64,000 bases of DNA from UBA6663 sp044226485. GTDB taxonomy: Bacteria; Chloroflexota; Anaerolineae; Anaerolineales; UBA6663. Positions 45,734 through 54,183 of this stretch are shown piece by piece. The DNA lies in contig JBGAGY010000003.1 in NCBI GenBank assembly GCA_044226485.1, positions 1 through 64,000 on the forward strand, read 5' to 3'. The position numbers were made by a program, and so were the translations under genes. The notes under the pieces were generated by a model. It had not been told where the DNA came from, did no database searches, and saw only the letters and a program-made list of their open reading frames with translations. Position 1 is the first letter of the stretch. Every line of letters starts with the position of its first letter.

Positions 45734-47666
45734 GCAGCAGGTACTCCTTGCGGTTGAGCGGGTTGTTGTCACGGCGAGCGCGCGTCGGCGGTTCGGGATC
45801 GCGCACGCGGTCGTAGTGGTCGAAGGCATATTCGAACAAGCCCTCGCCGCGAGTGAGCCCGGGCAGCAAGATCTTGAGGTCGCGCACGCGCGCCACCGGG
45901 ATCGTGCCCTCCAGCACGCCGACCGTATCGCGCACCATCGGCACGTCCGGCACGGCTCCCATCTTGGTGATGGCCGGGATCGTGCGCCCCAGGAGGTCGG
46001 CCGGGAGTTCGAGATGAAAGCGGTTGACGGGTTCATACACGTCACTGCCGGCGGCGCGCAGCGCGTCCATCATCACGAGCGGCGTCAGGCCGCGAAAGTC
46101 GGCGGCGGTGCTGACCGGTGACGAGTAAGCGGCGTGTGTCAGGCGGATGCGCGCGTCGAGGATGGTCCACCCGAACAAGCCCTGACGCAGCGTCTCGATC
46201 GCGGTCTCCTGGATGGCCTTGTGAAACGACAGCGGCAGGCACCCGAGTTCCACCTCAAGGCCGTAGTCAAGCCCGCTGTCGACCGGCGCCGGCTCGATCC
46301 GCAGCCCGATCGTTGCCACGAACGGGTTGTCAGGCCCGCCCATGACATCGACTGATGATCCGACGCCGGCCGGCCGCTCGATGCACAGCGTCGTGGTCTC
46401 AGAGAAGTCGACCTCGAGGCCGTATTCGCGGTGCAGGGTCTCGCCGATCACTTCCTTCTGGACATCGCCGTACAACGAAAGCGTCAGGTCGCGATCGAAC
46501 TCGCCCTGGCGCAGATTGATGAGCGGATCCTGCTCGGTCAGTTGCGTCAGCGCCGCATGCAGTGCTGCCCGATCACTCACGCGGCGCGGCGTGACAGTGG
46601 TCTCAAGCGTGGGCGGCGCGAAGAACCGATGCTCGGCGCGCCCGCCGTCGGCGCCGATGCCGTCGCCGATCTGCACGTCGCCGAGCCCCCAGAGCTTGCC
46701 GATCTGGCCGGCCGCGATCGACGGCCGGCGGACGGCGAGGCCGCGTTCGTAGACCTGGATGGCAGTCACTCGACCGTCGCCATCGGGGCCGTAGCGCAGC
46801 CGGTCACGAACCTGCAACGTCCCGGAGGTCATGCGCACGTACGCGATCTTCTCGCCGGCGCCGCCACGTTCGATCTTGAACACGCTTCCGGCCGGCAGCG
46901 CTTGAGCGTCGCCGGCAGCCATCGGCAGGAAGGTGCGGATCCCCTCGAGCAGCAGGTCGACGCCAGCGCCCGTGATCGCCGACCCGAAGTAGACGGGATG
47001 CGCCTGCGCCGCCCGGGTTTGCGCCGCCAGTGCCGCCAGCAAACGATCGGAAGGAACGCGACCGTCTGACGCCAACCACTCAGCCATCAGGGCATCGTCG
47101 CGCTCGCTCAGCCGATCGAGCAGCCGGGTGGCGACGTCGGCATCCTGCAGGTCCATCGCCACGGCCTCAGCCTCTCTCGTCCCGATCTGGTGAACAGACG
47201 CGAGCGGGTACACCGCTGCGCTCAGTTTCTCGGCCACCACACGCAACAGTGCGCCTTCTTGAGCGCCCCGACGATCGATCTTGTTGATGAACAGCAGCGT
47301 CGGAATGCGCTGACGCTGGAGCGCGCGCATGAGGATCCGGGTTTGGGCCTGAACGCCCTCGACGGCCGAGATGACCAGCACAGCGCCGTCGAGCACGCTC
47401 AGCACGCGCTCGACCTCGGCGATGAAGTCCGGGTGGCCGGGCGTGTCGATCACGTTGACGGTCAGGTCGCCGATGGCAAAGGACGCCACGGCGGTCTTGA
47501 TCGTGATGCCACGCTGCTGCTCGAGCGCCAGCGAGTCGGTCTGGGTTGTGCCGGCGTCGACGCTGCCCAGCCGCGTGATGGCGCCCTGCCTGTAGAGAAG
47601 GCGCTCCGTCAGGCTGGTTTTGCCCGCGTCAACGTGCGCCAGAATTCCAAGGTTCAATTGCGACAT
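45714..47666 (-). CDS. Tet(M)-like ribosomal protection GTPase
   Basis: A 650-aa translational GTPase (Tet(M)/Tet(O) about 640). The G domain has AHVDAGKTSLTERLLYRQGA (residues 10-29), DTPGHPDF (G3) and NKIDR (G4). Domain IV carries YSSPVSTAADFR near residue 517, matching the SPVST loop that Tet(M)/Tet(O) insert at the tetracycline site, which EF-G lacks. It would release tetracycline from the ribosome. The ATG at 47666 is preceded by GAGAGAACC. It lies downstream of a leader peptide and two intrinsic terminators and is coupled to an MFS gene. A housekeeping EF-G paralogue is less likely given the loop. Confidence 0.9.
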   Translation of the reverse strand: MSQLNLGILAHVDAGKTSLTERLLYRQGAITRLGSVDAGTTQTDSLALEQQRGITIKTAVASFAIGDLTVNVIDTPGHPDFIAEVERVLSVLDGAVLVISAVEGVQAQTRILMRALQRQRIPTLLFINKIDRRGAQEGALLRVVAEKLSAAVYPLASVHQIGTREAEAVAMDLQDADVATRLLDRLSERDDALMAEWLASDGRVPSDRLLAALAAQTRAAQAHPVYFGSAITGAGVDLLLEGIRTFLPMAAGDAQALPAGSVFKIERGGAGEKIAYVRMTSGTLQVRDRLRYGPDGDGRVTAIQVYERGLAVRRPSIAAGQIGKLWGLGDVQIGDGIGADGGRAEHRFFAPPTLETTVTPRRVSDRAALHAALTQLTEQDPLINLRQGEFDRDLTLSLYGDVQKEVIGETLHREYGLEVDFSETTTLCIERPAGVGSSVDVMGGPDNPFVATIGLRIEPAPVDSGLDYGLEVELGCLPLSFHKAIQETAIETLRQGLFGWTILDARIRLTHAAYSSPVSTAADFRGLTPLVMMDALRAAGSDVYEPVNRFHLELPADLLGRTIPAITKMGAVPDVPMVRDTVGVLEGTIPVARVRDLKILLPGLTRGEGLFEYAFDHYDRVRDPEPPTRARRDNNPLNRKEYLLHVVRRV

Positions 47667-47736
47667 ACAAGGTTCTCTCATAGGAAACGAGCGGAACATC
47701 CACCGATACATCCACCAACGAGAAAGGGTTGGCCAT
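47629..47736 (-). CDS. Short ORF (35 aa) overlapping the GTPase start
   Basis: It starts at ATG 47736 behind an unusually strong CAGGAGGA (47741-47748), the best ribosome binding site in the locus. It runs in a different frame through the GTPase start codon to 47629. The peptide (MANPFSLVDVSVDVPLVSYE onward) resembles no known protein. It may serve to load ribosomes on the transcript or to couple to GTPase translation. Confidence 0.45.
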   Translation of the reverse strand: MANPFSLVDVSVDVPLVSYERTLYVAIEPWNSGAR

Positions 47737-47757
47737 GCGTTCCTCCTGAACGGAATC

Positions 47758-47814
47758 AAAAGCGGCTGCCGAAGGTCCGCATCCCGATGGGATGCGAGGC
47801 GCTTCTGCAGCCGC
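47758..47814 (-). terminator. Second (proximal) attenuator terminator before the GTPase
   Basis: An outer 8-bp stem (47762-47769 with 47807-47814) and an inner 8-bp stem (47778-47785 with 47789-47796). On the minus strand it is followed by UUUUGAUU. It lies about 22 nt before the ATG of the 35-aa ORF. Confidence 0.7.
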
Positions 47815-47851
47815 AAAAGAAACGGCCACGGGCGCAAAGCTGCCGTGGCCG
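47815..47851 (-). terminator. First (distal) attenuator terminator before the GTPase
   Basis: A 9-bp stem CGGCCACGG (47823-47831) / CCGTGGCCG (47843-47851) with an 11-base loop. On the minus strand it is followed by UUUCUUUU (47815-47822). The U-run abuts the second hairpin directly, so the two form a tandem terminator. Confidence 0.8.
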
Positions 47852-47943
47852 CTGGAGATTGAGGTCAGCGCTGCGAGGACACACTCAAGGCGCGAGTTCT
47901 ACGAGAGAACCCTCACGCACCTGATCACTGTCGAACCGCACCG

Positions 47944-47963
47944 CTCCGGCACATGAGCCGGAG
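47944..47963 (-). promoter_or_regulatory. Leader hairpin between leader peptide and terminators
   Basis: A 7-bp stem CTCCGGC (47944-47950) / GCCGGAG (47957-47963). It is in the right position to be a pause or alternative structure in the attenuator. Confidence 0.35.
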
Positions 47964-48026
47964 GCCGTGCGAGTCAACCGCGTATGTCGCCGCAGGCGTT
48001 GGAGAACTCGGTCACACCAGACGCAC

Positions 48027-48086
48027 TTACAGCAGGCGTTCACCCGTGATGGTGAGAAGCGCGAAGTTGTAAGTGGTTGCTGCCAT
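48027..48086 (-). CDS. Leader peptide (19 aa) of the ribosomal protection/efflux operon
   Basis: ATG to TAA, encoding MAATTYNFALL followed by TITGERLL. A strong GGAGG (48092-48096) sits five bases before the ATG. A promoter (TTGTCT at 48146-48151, 17-bp spacer, TAGACT at 48123-48128) lies just upstream. The GTPase start is 360 nt downstream, after two tandem intrinsic terminators. Short translated ORFs followed by terminators regulate several antibiotic resistance genes, including tet(M). The ORF itself matches no peptide I recognise. Confidence 0.65.
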   Translation of the reverse strand: MAATTYNFALLTITGERLL

Positions 48087-48122
48087 GCCGACCTCCGATA
48101 GATGTTGCCGAATTGCGCTGGA

Positions 48123-48151
48123 AGTCTACCATGCGTGCCCCATTGAGACAA
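48123..48151 (-). promoter_or_regulatory. Promoter of the ribosomal protection/efflux operon leader
   Basis: Minus-strand -35 TTGTCT (48146-48151), 17-bp spacer, -10 TAGACT (48123-48128). The predicted start near 48116 gives a 450-nt leader before the GTPase ATG. Confidence 0.55.
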
Positions 48152-48390
48152 CAGACTTTCGGCGGAGCGCCCGCGGCGGGCCGGGAGTGCTGCCAGCCGT
48201 TCACGGGAAGATGGCCACGGCGAGCATCCTTCTCACCGCCCCTGCGTCGTCCACACGAGCCGCGGCCAGGGTCGCCGAGGGTTCATGCCGGCGCGCACAG
48301 CCTGCCCGAACTCGTTCGTCGAACAGGAGTATGATCGTCAGTCGAGCCCGTCATCCCCGGGCCAGCGACGATCCACTCAAAGAGGACAGC

Positions 48391-49425
48391 ATGCCAACCC
48401 CAGTGCCTGAGCTTCACAAGAAGCCCGGTGTCTCTTACGCGTTTGCAGACGACGGACTCGAACTGCCCGTCATCGACATCACACATCCCGCCTTCGAGCT
48501 CCACACCGACCAGTACGACGTGGATGGTCTGATCACCGCCTTCGTCGACGGGCTTCAGAGTGGCGCGAAGCTGCCCGCTGACGTGATGCGCTCGGTGGCG
48601 GCCCGCTCGATCCTGCTGCGAGGCATGCTCGAGTCCGCGGACACCTACACCACGGGCGTCATGACGTATCTGCACAAGCTCGGACCCGATAACCTCGGCG
48701 ACGGCTATGCCACGCCGTTCGACCGCCAGTGGGCCGCCGGGCTGACGCCGTTGACGTTCCGCTGGCGGATGCGCGACGTTGCCACCCTGCTGGCCGATGG
48801 GCTCGCGGGCCGACTGGCCGCGGATCCAACCGCGCCGCTTGATCTCGTCAACATCGGCGGCGGACCGGCACCCGACAGCTTCAACGCCCTGATCCTTTTG
48901 GCCCGCGCACCCGGCAGCCTGCTGAGCGGCCGGCGCATCCGCATTCACGTCCTGGATCTCGATCCCACAGGGCCGTCGTTCGGCGCCCGCGCCGTCGAGG
49001 CCTTGCGCGAGCCCGGCGCCGCGCTCGCGGGATTGGATGTCGCGCTCGAGGGAGTGTCTTACAACTGGACTGATCCCGCGGCGCTCAGCGCCCTGCTCCA
49101 GTCACTCAGCGCTGCTCGCAGCCTGGTGGCGGTCTCGTCCGAGGGCGCGCTCTTCGAATACGCCGCCGACGGCGACATCGTCGCCAACCTCAAGGTCATC
49201 GCCGGGTGTGCGCCGTCGGGCACCTTCGTGGTCGGGCCGGTCGTGCGCGATGCCGCCACCATGGATCCGCGGATGCGTTTCTCTGAGCATGTGCCCGGCC
49301 GACCGGCGATTCGATACATCGGGTTGGCACACTTCACCGATCTCGCGGGTCATGCAGGCTGGGTGATTTCGGCCGTGAAGGACAGCCCGATGCATCAGGT
49401 CGTCCGGCTGGATCGCGCGGCCTAG
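48391..49425 (+). CDS. SAM-methyltransferase-like protein of unknown function
   Basis: A 344-aa soluble protein. The central stretch LDLVNIGGGPAPDSFNALIL, then RIHVLDLDPTGPSFGARAVE resembles a class I SAM-binding motif I and acidic motif II. VVGPVVRDAATMDPRMRFSE follows. N-terminal residues 1-130 are helical. The ATG at 48391 follows AGAGGACAGC; the frame is open a further 106 codons upstream but through the divergent regulatory region. It is followed 8 nt later by a hydrolase gene, so the two form an operon. The methyltransferase assignment is tentative. Confidence 0.6.
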   Translation: MPTPVPELHKKPGVSYAFADDGLELPVIDITHPAFELHTDQYDVDGLITAFVDGLQSGAKLPADVMRSVAARSILLRGMLESADTYTTGVMTYLHKLGPDNLGDGYATPFDRQWAAGLTPLTFRWRMRDVATLLADGLAGRLAADPTAPLDLVNIGGGPAPDSFNALILLARAPGSLLSGRRIRIHVLDLDPTGPSFGARAVEALREPGAALAGLDVALEGVSYNWTDPAALSALLQSLSAARSLVAVSSEGALFEYAADGDIVANLKVIAGCAPSGTFVVGPVVRDAATMDPRMRFSEHVPGRPAIRYIGLAHFTDLAGHAGWVISAVKDSPMHQVVRLDRAA

Positions 49426-49432
49426 GCACACC

Positions 49433-50350
49433 ATGGCGTTGTCCCCAGCTCACGCCCGCCCCGAGTTCCAGGCAGGCTTTCGATCGCTCAGTGTCGTCGA
49501 TCCGGTCGATGGCGTGCCGATGCCGCTGTTCGTGTTCTATCCGACGGACGCGGCCGAGGAGCGGCGGCGGGTGGGCCCTTTCGAGCTTTCGGTGGCGTGC
49601 GAAGCAAGGCCCGTCGCGGGCCGGCGGCGGCTGGCGGTTCTGTCGCACGGGAACAGCGGCGCTCCGCTCCTCTATCGAGACCTTATGGCGGGGCTGGCGC
49701 GAAGCGGTCTCGTCGTTGCGGCGCCCGAGCACCCGTTCAACAACCGCACCGATAATTCGCGCTCGGGCACCGTCGCGAACCTGAGCGCACGGCCACGCCA
49801 TGTGCGCGCGGTCGCCGACTGGATGTTCGGGGACTCGCCCTGGGCCAAACACCTCGACGGCGACGGCTACGCGGCCATCGGGCACTCGATCGGGGGGTAC
49901 ACGGTCATGGCACTCGCCGGCGGGCGGCCGCACTCAGCGCCGGCCGAATCGCCCGATGGGCGATCGACCTCCATCGACGTCGCCGCCGATGAGCGCCTGC
50001 GCGCACTCGTGCTTCTGGCGCCAGCCTTGGTCTGGTTCCGCCAGCCCGGTTCGCTGAGATCGATCACCCAATCGATCCTCATGCTCTTCGGCGAGCAAGA
50101 TCACGTCTTCCCGCCCGGCTACGCCGAGGCCGTCGTCGACGCCACTGTGGCAGATGTCGGTCGGCCGGACAGCGTGACGTATCGCGTGATCCCGGGCGCC
50201 GGGCATTACTCGTTCATGAGCCCGTATCCTGAGCCCATGCGCCAGCGGTCGTTCCCGCCGTCTCAGGATCCGCCAGGGTTCGACCGCGAGGCCTTCCAGC
50301 CTGAGCTCATCGCCCAGGTGAGCGGCTTTCTGGAACGCCACCTGACTTAA
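49433..50350 (+). CDS. Alpha/beta hydrolase (PAF-acetylhydrolase/dienelactone-hydrolase-like)
   Basis: A 305-aa serine hydrolase. The strand-turn HG motif is VLSHGNSGAPLLYRDLMAGL, the nucleophile elbow GHSIGGYTVMAL (Ser about residue 151). An acid follows in LFGEQDHVFPPGYAEAV, and the catalytic His is in VIPGAGHYSFMSP. Length and layout match bacterial predicted dienelactone hydrolases/PAF-AH relatives. The substrate is unknown. It is co-transcribed with the preceding methyltransferase-like gene. Its stop overlaps the convergent carbonic anhydrase gene by four bases. Confidence 0.87.
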   Translation: MALSPAHARPEFQAGFRSLSVVDPVDGVPMPLFVFYPTDAAEERRRVGPFELSVACEARPVAGRRRLAVLSHGNSGAPLLYRDLMAGLARSGLVVAAPEHPFNNRTDNSRSGTVANLSARPRHVRAVADWMFGDSPWAKHLDGDGYAAIGHSIGGYTVMALAGGRPHSAPAESPDGRSTSIDVAADERLRALVLLAPALVWFRQPGSLRSITQSILMLFGEQDHVFPPGYAEAVVDATVADVGRPDSVTYRVIPGAGHYSFMSPYPEPMRQRSFPPSQDPPGFDREAFQPELIAQVSGFLERHLT

Positions 50351-50895
50351 CGTTCTTCGGCGAGCCCGTACAGCCGGTTGTCCTCCACGCGATACAACAG
50401 CGGCGCCACAGTGCAGAGTGGATAGCGCTGGCGAAGTCGCTGCGCCTCGCTGAGGACGAAGTCGATTTCGTTGTCGATCTCGAACATCGGCGCGAAGTGA
50501 CGGAAGTGCTCCTCGGCGCGCTCGCGCTCCCAACCGCCGCGCTCGACAAGGCCATCGACAAAACGCTCGCGGCGCGCCACCAGGTTGACCATGCCGCATT
50601 GCGTATGGCCGATGAGCGCGATCGCGCCGACGCCACCGACCGCGATCGCGTACGACACTTTGAATTCGCTGTAGCGCAGGTTGGCGCCGCCCGCGCGGAT
50701 GATATAGGCGAAGTTGTCCGGAATGTGCAGATGCTTGCGATGGTCCATGCACATCCCGATCAGGAGTTCGGCCTGCGTGTAGGTGTCGCCTGATCGATCG
50801 AGGTTGTGGTATTCCAGCAGCCGGCCGATCGGCGTCTCGCGATAGGCAGCCGGGATGTCGTCGTGCGAATCAATGGGGATGAGTCGATGTGGCAT
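50347..50895 (-). CDS. Beta-carbonic anhydrase-like protein
   Basis: A 182-aa protein with the beta-class zinc-site pattern: CMDHR (Cys and the Asp-Arg dyad, about residue 48), then FAYIIRAGGANLR, and the His-x-x-Cys of ALIGHTQCGMVNLV about 55 residues later. It interconverts CO2 and bicarbonate if active. Bicarbonate is needed by CarAB and PEP carboxylase, both encoded in this window. The ATG at 50895 yields the conserved start; an ATG at 50955 is open but improbable. Confidence 0.85.
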   Translation of the reverse strand: MPHRLIPIDSHDDIPAAYRETPIGRLLEYHNLDRSGDTYTQAELLIGMCMDHRKHLHIPDNFAYIIRAGGANLRYSEFKVSYAIAVGGVGAIALIGHTQCGMVNLVARRERFVDGLVERGGWERERAEEHFRHFAPMFEIDNEIDFVLSEAQRLRQRYPLCTVAPLLYRVEDNRLYGLAEER

Positions 50896-51110
50896 GCTTT
50901 TATTCTCGCAGCATTTCGCAGGACCGTCTTCGTCACGGCCGTCCGGAGCGACCACAAGACCGTCGCGTCTGTCGGCTCAGTCGCTGATGGGTCAGGCAGT
51001 CCGACCCGGGTCGAAGGATCGTCAGACTTGCGCTGTCCAGCTCTCGAAAGAGACGTGCGCACGATCATGCCACATGACCGCGCCCAGGGGCGCCGATGAC
51101 GGGTTCCTTG

Positions 51111-51116
51111 TAGAAT
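51111..51116 (+). promoter_or_regulatory. -10 box placing transcription start at a GTG
   Basis: TAGAAT followed by exactly seven bases and GTG at 51124. It overlaps the alternative ATG at 51115, which would therefore not be in the mRNA. Confidence 0.5.
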
Positions 51117-51123
51117 GCGGGTT

Positions 51124-52509
51124 GTGTTGCGGCGTTTCCTCGCACTCCTCACCCTCGCGTTGGCCCTGGCGCCCGCCTGGCCCGCTGCGGCCGACGCCCG
51201 CCTAGGCCCGGCCATCGTCGACGACTCGTTGACGACGAACTATCCGGCCGGCATCACGTTCAACGTTGAAGCCACAGGGCCAGCCGACCTCACAAACGTA
51301 ACGTTGCGCTTCGGCACGACGACCACCACGACCTGTCAAGACGCTGTTGCCATTCGCGACCTTGAATTCACGTCGGGTCGCGACATCTCTGCCAGCTACA
51401 CCTGGGATTTCCGCACGTCGGGCACCGTGCCGCCGGGCGCCCAGGTCTGGTGGGAGTGGGAGATCACCGACGCTGACGGCCAGGTCCTTCGGACCGAACG
51501 CCGGACCCAGATCCTGACCGACCAACGCTTCACCTGGCAGACCGTCGGCGACGATCACCTCACCATCTATTGGGTCGACGGCGACAAAGACTTCGGACAG
51601 ACTCTGCTCGGCCTCGCGCGAGACGCGGCCGACTCGCTCCGCGCCGACGCCGGCCTCTCGGTCGACCAACCGGTGCGTCTGACGATATATCCGGACTTCG
51701 ACTCGATGCGCGAAGCGGTGCTGCAGGTCGCGGAGTGGACCGGCGGGCTGGCCTACTCGGGCTACAACGCGATCCTGATCGGCATCGCACCGAACCAGGA
51801 GGAATGGGCGAAAGTCGTCATCCCGCACGAATACACGCACCTCGTGACGGGTGCTGCGACGGACAACTGCCTGGGCGTTTACATGCCGACCTGGCTGAAC
51901 GAGGGGCTCTCGATGCACTTCGAGGGCTCGCTCAGCCCATCCGATGACGCGACGTTGGCGGATCGCGTTCGAGCGGACACGCTGCCGCCGCTGCGCGAGT
52001 TAGCCAATGGATTCTCGGCCTACGGCGACGACGCCAATACATCCTATACACAGAGTGGTCGGGTCGTCTCGTACCTGCTCGGCACCTATGGGCCCGATCC
52101 CATGGCCGCACTGTTGGCGGCCATCAAGGCCGGCCTGCCCATCGATGAGGCCCTGCGAGCCGCCTACGGGCTCGACACCGATCAGGTCGATGCGGCCTGG
52201 CGAGCATCGATCACGGGCGAGGCCGCACCGACCCAGCCGCCGCCGATGACAGCCACCGTGGCGCCGACGTTCACGGCAGTGCCCACGATCGTCGCATGGA
52301 ACGGCGTCCCAACGCCGGCCATCGCGACACAACCGCCGACCGTCGCGCCACCGATCCCCGCACCCACGCAGGCGACGGGGTACAACAGTCCATTGGAAGG
52401 CGCCGCCACGCTGACCGTCACATTGTGCCTGTGCGTGTGCGCGCCGATCCTGGGCGTCATCATCCTGGCCGGCGGGCTGTGGCTCGTCTTGCGAGGGAGT
52501 CGCGGATGA
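51124..52509 (+). CDS. Secreted peptidase-MA-like metallopeptidase (copy A)
   Basis: A 461-aa exported protein. The signal peptide LRRFLALLTLALALAPAWPA ends near ADA. A beta-sandwich N-terminal region precedes the zinc site HEYTH (in VVIPHEYTHLVTGAATDNCL, about residue 240), with the downstream NEGLSMHFEG glutamate as third ligand, a gluzincin arrangement. A Pro/Thr-rich linker and a C-terminal membrane helix (TLTVTLCLCVCAPILGVIIL) would tether it to the cell surface. The GTG at 51124 is chosen because a TAGAAT box lies exactly seven bases upstream. Its stop overlaps the next start (ATGA). Confidence 0.85.
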   Translation: MLRRFLALLTLALALAPAWPAAADARLGPAIVDDSLTTNYPAGITFNVEATGPADLTNVTLRFGTTTTTTCQDAVAIRDLEFTSGRDISASYTWDFRTSGTVPPGAQVWWEWEITDADGQVLRTERRTQILTDQRFTWQTVGDDHLTIYWVDGDKDFGQTLLGLARDAADSLRADAGLSVDQPVRLTIYPDFDSMREAVLQVAEWTGGLAYSGYNAILIGIAPNQEEWAKVVIPHEYTHLVTGAATDNCLGVYMPTWLNEGLSMHFEGSLSPSDDATLADRVRADTLPPLRELANGFSAYGDDANTSYTQSGRVVSYLLGTYGPDPMAALLAAIKAGLPIDEALRAAYGLDTDQVDAAWRASITGEAAPTQPPPMTATVAPTFTAVPTIVAWNGVPTPAIATQPPTVAPPIPAPTQATGYNSPLEGAATLTVTLCLCVCAPILGVIILAGGLWLVLRGSRG

Positions 52510-54122
52510 GATCGATCGCGCCGCCTCTGCGCCTCGCTTTCCTCGCCGGTCTGGCAGCCGTCATCGCCTGTGGCTCGAGCTCGTCACCGTTGCCGGCCCC
52601 GACGGCGACGCCATGGCCCGACGTCAAAGGCTGGCCGCGCTCCGAGACCCTGGTCCTGCTCGGCTACGAGCCCACCCGCCGCGAAGACATCGATCCGGCG
52701 ACAAACGGCGGCTCGGCCGATGGCTACAAGGGCCTGCTCTTCTCGGGCCTTGTGCGCTTCACCCCGGACCTCAAGCTCGCGCCCGACCTGGCCCGCAATT
52801 GGTCGGTCAGCGACGACGGTCTGACCTACACCTTCGATCTCGAACCCGAAGCGCGCTTCAGCGACGGCACACCGATCACGGCTGAGGACGTCGTCTACAG
52901 CTGGACGCGCGCGCTCGATCCCAACCGCGGCGTCGGGAACAACGCCTACCTTGACGACATCGACGGCGCCACGGCCCTGGCCGACGGCCACACCGACACG
53001 CTTGCGGGCGCGACAGCGCTCGACGATCACACGCTTCAGGTCAGGCTGCGCGCGCCCAACGTCTTCTTTCTAGGCAAGCTCACCTACCCCGTCGCCTACG
53101 TCGTGCAGCGCGCCAACGTGGAGTCGGGCGACGAGTGGTACCGCAATCCAGTCAGCAGCGGCCCGTTTGCGCTGGATGTGGTCAAGCCGTACGACTCGGT
53201 TACCCTCATGCGCCAGGATGGCTATGCGCATCCGCCGGCGATCCACTACGTCTTGTTCCTGACCAATGAGGGAGGCAACCCGCTCAGCCTGTTCGAGGGC
53301 GGCGAGATCGATTGGCTCGATGTGTGGAACGACGATGCCCGCCTGATCCGCGATCCGGCGCATCGCCTGCATGACAGCCTGCGCAGCGTCACAAGCCTGT
53401 GCACGTCGTACCTGGTGCTCAATACAAACCGGCCCGGCCTCGACAACCCCGATGTGCGCGAGGCCCTGGCGCTGGCCATCGACCGCGATCAACTCTTCGC
53501 GACGCTCATCGACGGCGACGATCGGCGCGCCACGACGCTGTTGCCGCCGGCCATGCCCGGCTTCCAGCCGCGGCCGGAGCCCGCCTTCGATCCAGAAGCG
53601 GCGCGCGCCGCGCTGGCCCGCTCAGGCTATCAGCCTGCCGACCTCGACCTGCACTTCAGCGTCTCAGGCTCGAGCAACCAGGTTGGGAACATCGTCGCCA
53701 CGATCACCCAGGGCTGGCGCGACACGCTCGGCATCTCGGTGACCGTGCAGGTGCTCGACTGGTACACGTTCGGCGACTCGGTCGATCGGTATCCTACGGA
53801 CATCATCGACACAGGCTGGTGCGCCGATTACCCCGACGCCCAGAACTTCCTTGACCCCATCGCGTATTCCACCGGGTCGTACAACGACCTGCATTTTGCG
53901 AACCGCTCCGTCGACGACTGGCTCGACTCCGCCCGCGCTGAGACGGACCCGACCGCCCGGCAGGCGCTCTATCACCAGGCCGAGACCCGCTTGCTCGACG
54001 ATCATGTCATCATCCCGCTCTCGCACAGCGCCTACGCGGCCGTCGTCAACCCGCGCGTCGAGGGCTACGTCCTCACGCCGTTTTCGACGGCCCTGATCCC
54101 CTGGCTTCGTCTCAAGCCGTGA
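52506..54122 (+). CDS. ABC transporter substrate-binding lipoprotein, family 5 (copy A)
   Basis: A 538-aa oligopeptide/nickel-type binding protein. The lipobox is VIACGSSS (Cys about residue 22). The SBP_bac_5 landmarks are GLLFSGLVRFTPDLKLAPDL, NWSVSDDGLTYTFDLEPEAR, FSDGTPITAEDVVYSWTRAL and DNPDVREALALAIDRDQLFA. The C-terminal WCADYPDAQNFLDPI is typical of peptide-binding members. It is translationally coupled to the metallopeptidase; no permease or ATPase gene is adjacent. The pair probably releases and captures peptides outside the cell. Confidence 0.93.
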   Translation: MRSIAPPLRLAFLAGLAAVIACGSSSSPLPAPTATPWPDVKGWPRSETLVLLGYEPTRREDIDPATNGGSADGYKGLLFSGLVRFTPDLKLAPDLARNWSVSDDGLTYTFDLEPEARFSDGTPITAEDVVYSWTRALDPNRGVGNNAYLDDIDGATALADGHTDTLAGATALDDHTLQVRLRAPNVFFLGKLTYPVAYVVQRANVESGDEWYRNPVSSGPFALDVVKPYDSVTLMRQDGYAHPPAIHYVLFLTNEGGNPLSLFEGGEIDWLDVWNDDARLIRDPAHRLHDSLRSVTSLCTSYLVLNTNRPGLDNPDVREALALAIDRDQLFATLIDGDDRRATTLLPPAMPGFQPRPEPAFDPEAARAALARSGYQPADLDLHFSVSGSSNQVGNIVATITQGWRDTLGISVTVQVLDWYTFGDSVDRYPTDIIDTGWCADYPDAQNFLDPIAYSTGSYNDLHFANRSVDDWLDSARAETDPTARQALYHQAETRLLDDHVIIPLSHSAYAAVVNPRVEGYVLTPFSTALIPWLRLKP

Positions 54123-54183
54123 CAGTGATTGGATGACGGAGAACGCACGGAGGACAGGCCGTCCTTTCGTGCGTGTGTGTGGT

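Noticed and set aside
47885..48151. 88-codon minus-strand ORF through the GTPase leader
   Set aside because: It overlaps the better-supported 19-aa leader and hairpins, lacks a ribosome binding site, and its Arg/Cys-rich text looks like chance.
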